This document shows, one piece after another, positions 34,502-46,500 of a stretch of DNA of 64,000 bases. Numbering within the stretch: position 1 is the stretch's first letter; each line of letters begins with the position of its first letter. The translations under genes were made by a program, and so were the position numbers. Under the pieces are notes generated by a model. It saw only the letters and a list, made by a program, of their open reading frames with translations, was not told the DNA's origin and ran no database searches. The stretch comes from Shinisaurus crocodilurus (taxonomy: Eukaryota > Chordata > Lepidosauria > Squamata > Shinisauridae): NCBI GenBank assembly GCA_021292165.1, contig CM037877.1:6687980-6751979 (forward strand), written 5' to 3'.

Positions 34502-37500
34502 CTGAAAGAGTAAGAAAAGAACCAGTTCTTGTTGTAGCCACCCTGAGAACATGGCTATAGGGCAGTGTTCTCCAACCTTGGGTCCCCAGATGTTTTTGGC
34601 CTACAACTCCCAGCAGGCTGGGGCCTGCTGGGAGTTGTAGGCCAAAAACATCTGGGGACCCAAGGTTGGAGAACACTGGAATATAAGGATGTGTGAGCAA
34701 CCCAAAGCCCTTCCATCCGGATGGGAGGGAGGCATATTCAGTTGACTCAGTTGAGTAGCCAATCTCAGTGCTCATGGGAGAAGAATATCAGCATTTAATT
34801 ATTCTGATTTGAGAAAGATAACTCATGTATACTGCTGTAATTCCCAAAGACACACCTATAACTCAGTTATTATCATTGCTGTCTGCCTCTTTTGGATGTC
34901 TTCTAAGGGAAGAGCTTAATTGCACATAGTAGGGTGGATTGTGCAGGGGCCCCAGATATGCATCTGTCGTGAACAATTTCTCCTCTGATCCAGCAAGGCT
35001 GTTACACTAGGACAGTGTTCTCCAACCTTGGAGAACAACCCCAGATGTTTTTGGCCTACCCAAAATACCCAGCATAGCTGGCTGGGGCATGCTGGGAGTT
35101 GTAGGCCAAAAGCATCTGGGGACCCAAGGTTGGAGAACATGGCTATAGTATAGGGCAACTAGAAATATTTTGAAAAAGAAATTTCATTTCATTTCCACGT
35201 CATTTATTACATTTCTACACCGCCCAATAGACCACAGCTCTCTGGGCAGTTTACACCGATTTAAATACTTTAAAAATACAATATTGTGCATCATATAAAA
35301 ACAGTTCAGCTATAAACAGACACCAGACAGACAGACAGACAGACACACATATCCAAACTATATCCTATGACCTGATTAAAAACCTCTCATACGCTGCCAA
35401 ATGCCTGGGAACAGAGGGAAATCTTAGCCTGGCACCAAGAAGATAACAATGTTGGATCCAGGTGGGCCTCATCGGGGAGGTCATTCCAGAATTGGGGTGC
35501 CACCACCGAGAAGGCCCTCTTCCTTGTTGCCGCCTTCCAAGCCTCCCTTGGAGGAGGCACTTGGAGCAGGACCTTAGATGCTGAGTGTAGCGTACGGGTA
35601 GCTTCATTCTGGGAGAGGCGCTTTGTCAGGTATTGCAGTCCTCCTGAGCCATATAAGGCTTTATAGGACAAAACCAGCACCTTGAATCAGGCTCAGAAAC
35701 ATACAGGCAGCCAGTGCGAGTGGGACAGAACAGGTGTTATATATTTGGACCTTCTTGTCCCTGTTATCAATCTGGCCACCGCATTTTTTTGCACAAGGTG
35801 CAGCTGCTGAACTGTCTTCAAGGGCAGCCCCATGTAGAGCGCATTGCGGTAATCTGTCTTGGAGGATACCAAATTCACAGGATGGTCGGGATATGAAGAG
35901 CTGCCTTGTCTATTCCTATGATAAAGACAGAAGGAGCTGCCTGATCACCACCATTGGGCTCTTTAGCCCAATGCTTACATGAAAGAGACTTACAGAAGTA
36001 AGCGAGATGGGTGTAGGAGAGTGCCTTGTACCAGCTTGGACTATTTGCCTAGACAAGCCCTGCCTACCGGCAGCAGCTCTGCTGGATCTTCAGCCGAGAG
36101 GCTTTCCCATCACTTCCTACCCAATCCTCCTTTTATAGACTGGAGATGCCAGGCAGTGCCGGTGCCAGGTTTGGGGGCAAGGCACCCTCCATGGGCGCCC
36201 TTCCTCAGTGAGTCCACCTTCTCACTGCCATATTGCCACCAGCTGCTCTCGCTCCTCATGATGGTTACTGCTTGCTTGCTTGGCAGGCAGAGAGCCAAGG
36301 AGTGTGGCAACTGCTGCTTCTCACGACCGCCGAAGTCTGGGCCAGAGCGAGAGGGGGGTGAACAAGCAGGTTGCCATGGTGGAGGGTGTGGCGTAACCCC
36401 ACAATTCAGTTCCCTGGAGTATGTCTGCTTTAGTACATTTAGTGAGTATAGAATGTTGAACTGAGTGGGTGTGGTTTGTGATGTCTTGGAAAGGGTGGGG
36501 GGAGGAGGAGTCTATAAGGAGTGCTTAGAATCATAGAATCATAGAAAAGTAGAGTTGGAAGGGGCCTACAAGGCCATTGAGTCCAACCCCCTGCTCAATG
36601 CAGGAATCTAGGTCAAAGCATCTCTGACAGATGTCCGTCCAGCTGCTCCTTGAATGCCTCCAGACTGGGAGAGCCCACCACCTCCCTAGGTAGTTGATTC
36701 CATTGTCAGAGTAGTTAGTCGAGTTAAGGGAGTTGGTGGGTTGGTTGTAGTGTGTTGGGCGTGTTAGAGAGTTTGGGAGTTAGGTTAGGTGGGTTATTTA
36801 TGTCTTGTCAGGATTTTTAAGAGGAATCAGTGATTGTATGAGGAGTGAGAGTATTTGGAGTTATAGGGACTTAGGTTAATTATAAAGTGTTTGGGGTAGG
36901 CAGGTTTAAAGTTATTTTCTGGAACTAAGATTTTGAGACTTAAAATAAACTTACTTTTATTTTGTTTGCTACCCAAATCCTACGTGTCAGCTTGGCGTTA
37001 TTAACCTGCATTACTTTTAAATCTACACCCACACCTTTGTACCCACAGCGTCATAGATTTAAAGATAGATCCTTCATAACCAGAATTAATCCTTTCCCTC
37101 ATTAGTAGGGGGAAGGTTTCATTTGACCCTCCCCTCAGGTTTTTAAGTGTTGATGCTTGGCCTGAGAAGGGTTTATGCGCCTGGTCCTAAAGTGAAAAGG
37201 GCCGTGTCGTCACAGAAGGGAGGAAGTCCTAGGGGCCCTTGTCAGTGGGCCACCGCTGGGCTGTGGGCTCTTGGCAGGTGCCCCACCTGTGCCTACCTTT
37301 GACAACAGCCCTGATGATGCCAGGGAGACCATCGGCATGCAAAGCATGTGCTCTACCACTGATCTTCTACCAGTTCTTCAGTGCGGTGACGAAGAGGTGA
37401 CCCAGTGTCACAGAGCAGGAGCTTGACCCCTCATCCTCAGGGGAAGAGTCTCCAGAGCTAAATGGGCCAGGGAGAAGGCTTGGCTACGGAAGGGCCACCT

Positions 37501-40500
37501 CAGTCCCCGAGTTCTCCAGAAAGACCCCAGAGGTCAGCTCCCCTGCGTCCAGAGGAGGCTGCATGACCACCTCAGACTCTGAGGACTCAGGCCATGACAA
37601 ACACGATGGGGGTTCTTTCCCCTGTCCCTGCACTGCTCCCATCTGCGGGCACAATGTGATTTCTTCCCAATGGTTTTCCGTGTAGACCCTAAAGACCTGC
37701 TACCAGAAATTTCATCTTCAACCCATCAGTGGTCCATGACAAACTCATCATATAGCTATTAGGGAGGGAAAGGAGACTATGGTAGTAACTAAGCTGAAAT
37801 AAAATTGGGATTAATCAGATTAGATCACTCCTGAGATTAATGGTTATAGACGGGATAATTCCTGCAGAGAAAGGAACCACTTCCATCCTAAAGAACCTAC
37901 TGACTTACCCAGAAAAATGTCCTCAACGTCTTTTGTAGTCACCACATCTGGTTTCATATGCTGTGCGTTGCATGCTAGGCAGATCAATAAAAATAATTAG
38001 CTCCTGAATTTGATACTTTGTCCAGCTAAAAAGGTTAATACTAGTGGCGTCCTCCTGACAACTCTCAGATAACTGTAAACATTTTGCTGGTTCAATCAAG
38101 ATGGGGTCATTGAGACCCGGATGGAAGGGGAAGGGAAGAAGGCAATGGCCATCGACAGCCAGAAATGAGGGAAGATTCTCCTGGTTGTTCAGATCGGCCA
38201 GCGAGGTGAACCTGGAGGTTTTTGTAGGAATGAAGGACAACTACCTGACCTGCTGAGGGCCTAACACTGGTCTAAGAAGGCTTCCTTTTTGGTGTGATCT
38301 CACTTTCCTTCTTGAGCCAGAGTGGGGTAGTGTGTGTGTCACGTTGGGTTGGATCCCTGCAACACACCCTTCAGTTATTCGGCTGAAATCCCACCACAGG
38401 CTTATGTTCTGACAACCCCCTTTCCCTGGAGTCATGCTTTTTATTACCTATCAATATGGCTGCTGCTTCTCGGTAGGAGGCATTCCGGCTGTTCAGATAG
38501 TCAACCATCTGGGCTAGCATTTCTGAAAGCTTGTGTTTATTTCTCCATATCTAGGGAAAACAGGAAGACAGTCAAGGTGCAGAATTTGGCTTTCATTAAA
38601 AAAATCCACCTCTTCAGAAAGTCTTCTTCTTAAGTCTCTTCTTATGTTCTTATAAGGGGGTTGGACAAATTCATGGAGGAAAAGGCCATCAGTGGCTACC
38701 TACTAGTCCTGATTGGCTATGTGCTTCCTGAAGTATCAGAGGCAGTATGCCTGTGTACACCAGTTGCTGGGGAACATGGGCGGGAGGGTGCTGTTGCACT
38801 CATGTCCTGCTTGTGGGTTTCCCGTGGGCAGCTGGACTGGCCACTGTGTGAACAGAATGCTGGACTAGGCGGACCCATGGTCTGATCCGGCATGGCTCTT
38901 CTTATGTTCTTAAGTCTCCAGCCCTCATGGTAGTCAAAGTTGCCTTCACAGAGTAGTGAGAGAAACCAGAGACATGTGTAAGCAGGTCTGTCTCTGGTCG
39001 AGGGGGTTCATTTCTTTGCCCTGCATAGTCTTTGTCCTGTCTCTTGCCAAATTCTGAACAGTGAGTGAAAACTTAAGAGACAGGAACCAAAGTATTTATG
39101 CAAATTGTTGCAACTCAGGGTGCTTCATTTGCATAATTTGTTTGGATAATATACCTTTCCCTGAAGCAGAATGAGGGACTTTAAAAAAAAATAAAATGTT
39201 TTACATAGGAATAAAATGAGAAAGGAAACATACAGACATACAAATTACCCCTAACTTCAGATATTTATTCAAGATATTTATTTATCCATCCATTATAATT
39301 CTACATACTTTACATAATGCATGTTCATACTAACATCAAAACACTAACAAAAGGGATATAAGTTGCTTTAACAATTGGTATAATATTCTATGCTCACAAA
39401 GGGTTGACCTGGTGATGCACACAAATATAATCAACTTTCTTTAATACAATATCCATATACAAGCATACAATAAAAGTTGAGTAATATCAATCAAAAATAA
39501 AAATAAAATAAATTAATATCTGCAAATCTAACAGTCTCAGATGTCATTTTAAAACATCAGCTGGATTCAATGAAAATACTTGAAGCCAATTATTTTGTAC
39601 TGGGCTTGATCAACACTTTGTATTGCTCTTGATCTTATCCTTCTCATTTTTCAGTGTTGAATTGACAGATTAATCAACTAAAGTTTTAGCTGATTAATTG
39701 GAGGGGCGGGGGCAATTCTACAGGGCAGGGTTGCATATTAAAGGCATCATTTGCTTATTTTTCAAATCTAGTTTGGGTCCGAGTGTGCTACTCTAATGAT
39801 GGCTCTTACTGATAGCTTTCCGCAACCATCCAGTATCTCTTTCTTGTCTCAGACTGGGGGAGGGATATATCCGGAGACTCACTCCCCTCTGCATGCCCCC
39901 ATCACAAATAGGGGAAATGTGCATGAAGAGATATGCTCCACAGTTCTGGTCCTATCCCTTCTCTCTCAGTGCCTCCTGTATAAAAACCAGGGGCACCCAT
40001 GGGAAAGCACCCTCCCTACACAGCCTCACTCCAGTCGCCACTACTGATGTCTCCCACTTTCAAAAGTGATGTGTTTAGGGAGACAAAAGGGGTGCCACAG
40101 AGGAAAGGGACAAAGTATCATGCTGACAACGGATGCGTGAGTGCAGGGCCTCCGAGTCCATCCGTGGCTGTGCGATGTGGTTACCCACCACCTACAATCC
40201 ATTTGCCAGGAAAGGGACTAGGGCGGGTGGTGGGAAAATACGAGGCTGAGTCCGAAACCTTACAAAAGTCATACAACCTCTCAGAAGGAAGTTTGAGAAA
40301 GAGCCTTTGGGGTTTACTAACCACACACACACACACACACACCTCATTGTGAACGCTGGGGGTGGGTGCATAGTTAGGTGGGAGAAGGGTTGGGGGTTCC
40401 TGCATGCATGCCACACACAACACCCCCTATGTGGAAGGCGGGGGTGTTGTGCATATTCTCTTGAAGATGGCGCCTAGAGCAAAGGGCCAGGCTTCATAGT

Positions 40501-43500
40501 AAATAGTTCAGCCTGCATGAGTTCCTTCCCCACTCCGGCAGGTAGGGCTGGTGATGCTAAGAGGCAGGAGGGGGGTGGGGGGAAAAGTATATTTCCAAGC
40601 GGGGTTTGTTTTTTACCGGCGTGGTATGCGTAAGCAGACCCGGCGTAGAAATTAGTAGTTGAGCCTAGTAAGGCAAGCCTTGGGATTTATCACTCGGAGA
40701 GGTGTGGTATTCCTGGGCAGCGAGGCTGTGCGGATTTAACCTTGAGAGAACACCTAAGTAACAGGTGTGTGCCTGAGAGATCTGAATCGGTTTATTGTTT
40801 GCCTTATGGTACAAAGTGTCTTAAATTTGGTGCATTTCCCTATCTGTGAAATGCACCCTACCCACAGGAGTACTCTGTGGCTTCAGTATCAACGGTTACG
40901 AGCGAGTCCTACAGAGATCAATAGCGACAGTGAGGCTGCATCTGTACTGAGATCTCGGGGTCTTGGTCCTTAGAGTAGAAGGGTGGGTGGGCGGGCCAGC
41001 CACCCCCCTACGAGTGTCCACACTTCCCATGGTGCCAGGCACTTACGAAGCATGCCAACCAAACGGTCCCCCGGTTACTCACGTTATTAGATGTTTAAGT
41101 ATGTGCTGTAGAGGTTGGTGTTCATTTCATATCGAAGAGGTTATTGGGAATGTCCACCCATTTCATGAAGTTGGCACAGCTGCAAAGGGCACCCCTGGAG
41201 ACCTAGGCAGTAACGTGAGAGACAAGATTAGCCAGGCCGCGTTGCTGCCTCTTACCATGGGCTGTAGCCCACAAAGGCTTACGGCACAATACATTTGATA
41301 GCCTTAAGGTGCCACAAGACTTTTTGCTGCTTTTGCGGCAGCAGACTAACGTGGCTACCCCTCTGGAACCTCTTGTCCTGATCTGTGTAGTGAGCTTTTC
41401 CTAATGGCAACTCTCAAGAGCCAGCCTCCTGCTGCCTCTTACCTGCATTGAGCAGGGGGTTGGACTCGATGGCCTTGTAGGCCCCTTCCAACTCTACTTT
41501 TCTATGATTCTATGATTCTATGATCCCACAGCTCCCCTACAATGGCCATGCCGGCTGGAGATGACAGGGGGTTCTAGTCAGACACATTTGGAAGGCACGT
41601 GGCTGGGGAAGGCCGCCCTAATGTAACGTGTCATCATGTGGAAACTCCCAATATTAACGTGGACAGGTCCCACACCAGCAACAGGTGCCTCCAGGGTCGT
41701 CCAGCTCCACCACAGAAGAAACTCCATGCATCTTTCCACATGCCAGAGTCAGGCAAACATGGCTCTGTGTTGCTGCCGGGTGTGGACGGTCGTCACGAAG
41801 AAGCAGTTCAGAAGAGCAGACAAGGTGGTGTGAAAAGAAAACTAGCCCTTTGACTCACTTCTCTGGTCCAAGCGTCTGTCAACTGGATTAAGAGGGGAAC
41901 AAGGCTTCTGAGAACGTCTTCCATGACACCGTTTACATTGCTTTCTTTCACCCCCTTCAGCAGCATCCCAAAAACGACAATGGAGGAACGTCGCAGTTCA
42001 TTGTCTTCCTAAGAAGAGAGAAGGGGAGAGAGATATCACTCAGTCCTACATTTTGTGCAGGGCAGGCAGGTCACAGTTTTTCAGGGGTTTTAATTAAATA
42101 AACACAATGGCCCAATTTGGATGTCACGATGACAACCCAGGTTTCTTTTTAAAACCCTGGGTTGTTGGGAACGAACAAACAGGCTGGTGCATGCAGGGCT
42201 GGCTAAACATACCAGGGGCACTCCGTTCCTGGGTTGTTTAATGTTGTGTCCAAATTCGGACCTCTGGCTTGTCGGGGGAAGAGACAAGCCAGAGGCCTGG
42301 GTTCAGATGCAACAATGCGAAACGATCCTAGGTTGTTTAGATGCTCCCACTTGCGGCAGGAGCAACTGGGCAGCAGGAATCAGCATGCCGCTTCTTTCAC
42401 AGCAACCAGTGCAACAGCCTGTTCTTGTGCCGTGGAACCGGGCCTTCCGTTTCTCTACGGCTCTGATTGTACAGGAGCATAAGCCCGGCTTGCACAATAT
42501 GCAATTCACCTACTTGAACACAGCCCACCTCCATGTATGGTTGCCCACCAGAGGCTGGATTGGCTGCATTAATTTTGGTGCATCAGGCTCCCTACAACAC
42601 ATCTGGAGGTATGCTCTGTTGTACAAGCGTGCTCTGTTGGCAAACAGAATCACCTGATACACTGACAAAATTGGAAGTCTTGCAGATGATGCTGGGTCAC
42701 CTCCCTTGGCACGGACAAGGCACCGTTTCTCGCGAGTCTGTGGACTTACGTCATTAAAGTATTTCAAGAGGTGTGGGACAAGGCTGGTCCCCGTGAACCC
42801 GTATTCCTCCACGTCCAAGTGATGGAATATATATTGGAGGGTCTTAATGGACTCTTTGGCAATATTCCTGTCTGGATCGAAAGCACAGCATATCAGAGGA
42901 GCGAGGAAGGGCTCCAAAACCTCGTCCTGAAGGAAGCAAGGAAGGAAGCAGGCAATTAAACCTAGTTAGTGTAGAGCACCATGTACATACGTGTACACAC
43001 ACACACACACACAGAGAGAGAGAGACTTCAATTTGTTCCCACAAAACACAGCAGAAGAATTACGCACGAGTAAACATTTGGCATGCAACTGGAAAGGAGC
43101 GGCTGGAGCATTTCCTGGCCAGTTTATCTACCCTAAAAGAGGAGTTGACGCAGATCAGCTGATCTGCACCAAAGGTATGGCTGCAGTAGCTCAGCTGGCT
43201 GGGAAAGGCTTCATCTCAGACAGTTCATTGGAGCGTCCCCATCCTGCAGTTCTACAGCAGATCCACAGATCCGGCATTCCTTGTTGGACACTGCATAGAA
43301 CGTCAAGGAGCAAAAATCCTCATTGCCATCTTAAGGCCTGAAGTGCACCTTAAAGGTGTCACAAAACCGTTTCCCTGGGTTTGCTGCAATGGACTTACAT
43401 GACTACCCCGCTAGAAGCCTAAAAAGGAGCTCAGTTTCCCATGTGCAACCAAGACGTGGTATTGTATACTCACCAGTGAAACTTTGGCAGTTGGTGCAGG

Positions 43501-46500
43501 ACGCACCAACTTTTCCCTGGATTAATATTGTCACACAGCTGGAATAACCAGACACTTTTGGACTTGGGCTGACCTGTTGTGTAACACGATTTACCAACTT
43601 CACAGCCTGCAGCTTTCCTCCTAATTCTGCCATAGCCACAGTTCAGTAATAAATAGCTTTTCCACATGAGGCATTTATTGTGCACTCGTCATCCTTTACT
43701 CATGGTTGTTTATGGGTTCTTTAGGCAGTGTCATGACCCCCTAGTTTCACTTCTGTTTTTTAAGAGCACTTTCCCAAAATTTTTTTTTTAGAGTGAGGAA
43801 AATAGAGTATTATTTGTGAAAGCGAAAGAAAATGTATTTTCCTACTTGTGTAAATACAATATTCCGCTATAGCACAGCGCCACCTAGAGGTTATGTAGCA
43901 GATAAGCAGGAAAGGAAAAGCTCGGATCTCAATTCTGCAATGAAACCAAAAGTAGATACAGTGGAGTAACAGTCTGGTGTAGAAAAGCTCAAAGAACACA
44001 CTTTGCATGTATAAGATTGCTGGTTCAATACCAGGTATCCCTTTATTTCAGGAAGCAAGGCTGAGAGAGACCTCAGCCAGAGACCCTGCTGGGACCAGGC
44101 TGGGGCCAGTCATGCCCCAACCTTGACTTGGAAGGGGAGTTCCTGGGCCCAAGGTCCCTGCTGTCCACCTGTTCTTGGATCCTTGGTGGGGCACTGGCAC
44201 CATGGCCTGAAGAGCAGCATTGAGCCAATTCTGCTTTTTTTTTTTTTAAACCAGGCAAGCACAGGAGGCCAGCTTCCTGCTGCTTATATCAGTGCCAGCC
44301 GATCACAAAGACCAGTGATTTAAAGCATTTATATACCCCACGTTTCAAGATTTTTAAAAAAACCTTTACAAAGTAGCTTATAAAACAACAATTAAAAATA
44401 CAATAAATCAGATCTGTTAGACCAGTGTTCTCCAACCTTGGGTCCCCAGATGTTTTTGGCCTACAACTCCCAGCATGCCCCAGCCAGCTACGCTGGCTGG
44501 GGCATGCTGGGAGTTGTAGGCCAAAAACATCTGGGGACCCAAGGTTGGAGAACACTGAGTTAGACAATACAAACACAATGGTATTCAGTCCAGGAGTCCA
44601 TCAATAAAACAGAGGCCACATCAGTTGTTTTTTTTAAACCCTCTGCTGGGATAATAAACCTTTTCAAAGCCCGTCTAAAAGAGGGAAGACAGGGACTTTG
44701 TCAAATCTCCCGGGGGGGGGGGAGGGAGGAGAGTGAATCCCACACCTGTGGGCCACCACCAAAAGAGCCCCGTTGAAGGAAACGAAATAGTTAAAAAGGA
44801 AAAACTTAGCCAAGCATGTAGACAGATTGCCAGGGTAATGACTGTGGCAATGACTGACAATGGCCGACAATGACTATGTTGATTCAAAAGGGTTGAAGTG
44901 TTTTGCCGTCTCACCCTGCCTACGTGACCAAGATCAGATAATACCTACCAGCTGCTTGATTGTAAGATCATCCTCCTGTCTCCTTGTAAGGAAATCCCCC
45001 TCCCATAATAAAGCCCCCCTTTTGTCTTGACCTTGCTAGCCAATGTAAAGAATTGTTGCCAAATGACCAGACTTATGTATCCTATAAAAGTGGTTGTAAA
45101 AGCCCCGCCCGGGGTTCTGCTTTGCGACACAGTCCGCAGGACCTATTGTGCACAATAAACCTTTTTCCAATAACCCGAGTTGGTCCTCGTTGTCCTTGTC
45201 TGAGGTAAAGGGTGACCACTTCACCGTCCTTGGTGCCCATCAACCAGATCTTAACTAATGAGAAGCCTGAGGGGGGGGGAGACGCTTGCACCCCGAGTGC
45301 CTAATGGTCGCCGTCCCAGGAAAGGCACCCAGTAATTACGCTGAGCCAGGGTTGGGTTATAACTGGGCCACACAACTTTACTGGTTACAGCATAGCGTTT
45401 GACATGGCATGGGGACGGGGGTCCCTGAATCGGCCAGCCTACCTGCTGGCTGATCCACACTGCAGCCCGCATGCTGGGTGGCCCTAATGGCTAGCTAGGC
45501 CTGAAGGCTAGCTAGGCCCACCGATCCCAGGCCCAACGTTTCCTGTTTGATGCACAAGTCTGCCCTTGGTGCCTCCTGCTGCACTCTCTCTCTCTCTCTC
45601 TCTCTCGGCCATTCATCTCCTGTAGTGCATCTCTTACCTCAATAGGATGCTGCAGGAGGTGTCCCAGTCCTCGAATACTGAAGGTCTGCATGAAGGGGCA
45701 GGCTTGTGCCATCCATTCCCGGAGGACGTCGAGGATGTCTTGCTTCATAAAGAAGAGGCCTATCTCTGCATGAATAAGGAGCTGCAAAACAAAACTCTGG
45801 ATAACAAGCAAGGCCAAAGCAGGAGGGGAGAGTTGGAAAGCAATGTGTGCTGAGAAGATCCAAACTCAGCTCTCGGGGGGGGGGGCAGGGGAGGGAAGAA
45901 ATGTAATTAAACAACTTAGGGTGCCATCCTATGCATGTTAGGCTTATGCTTATCTCAAGGAGTGCCTCCAGCAACATCAAGTAGGCCGCTCAACAAGGTC
46001 TGCCACGGACGGCCTTCTCCTTATCCCATCAGCCAGAGCAGCCAGGCTGGTGGGGACTAGGAAGAGGGCCTTCTCTGTGGTGGCCCCCACATTATGGAAC
46101 TCCCTCCCTAGTGACCTTCGCCATGCCCCCTCCGTGATGAGCTTCCGCCGTGCATTAAAAACATGGCTGTTCAGGCGGGAATATGGGGTGGGTTAGGTTT
46201 TTAATGAGAATTTTTTATATTGTTTTAATTATTATATTTTATTGTGTTTTACTGTATTTTAATTGTACATCGCCCAGGGTGGCCGGGTGACCGGCCAGAT
46301 GGGCGATTGATAAATATAATAAATAAATAAATAAATGTTTAGACTGAAAAACGGTCCTACAACTCCCCAGCATTCCCCAGCCAGACTGCTGGGAGTTGTA
46401 GGACCTTTTTTCAGTCTAAGTATGCATAGGATGGGCACCCTTAAAGGTGTGATTCAAGCTACGTACTGTACTGTAAAGTTATGTGAAAAATATTAGTAGC

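Noticed and set aside
33867..34505. 212-codon plus-strand open frame
   Set aside because: It lies antisense to the terminal MROH exon; the minus strand has splice sites, family similarity and a stop, and the plus frame has none of these.
38133..38219. Additional MROH exon reading FTSLADLNNQENLPSFLAVD on the minus strand
   Set aside because: After the nearest acceptor the required phase meets a stop within eight codons, while exon 13 joins exon 14 at 37909-37974 in perfect phase.
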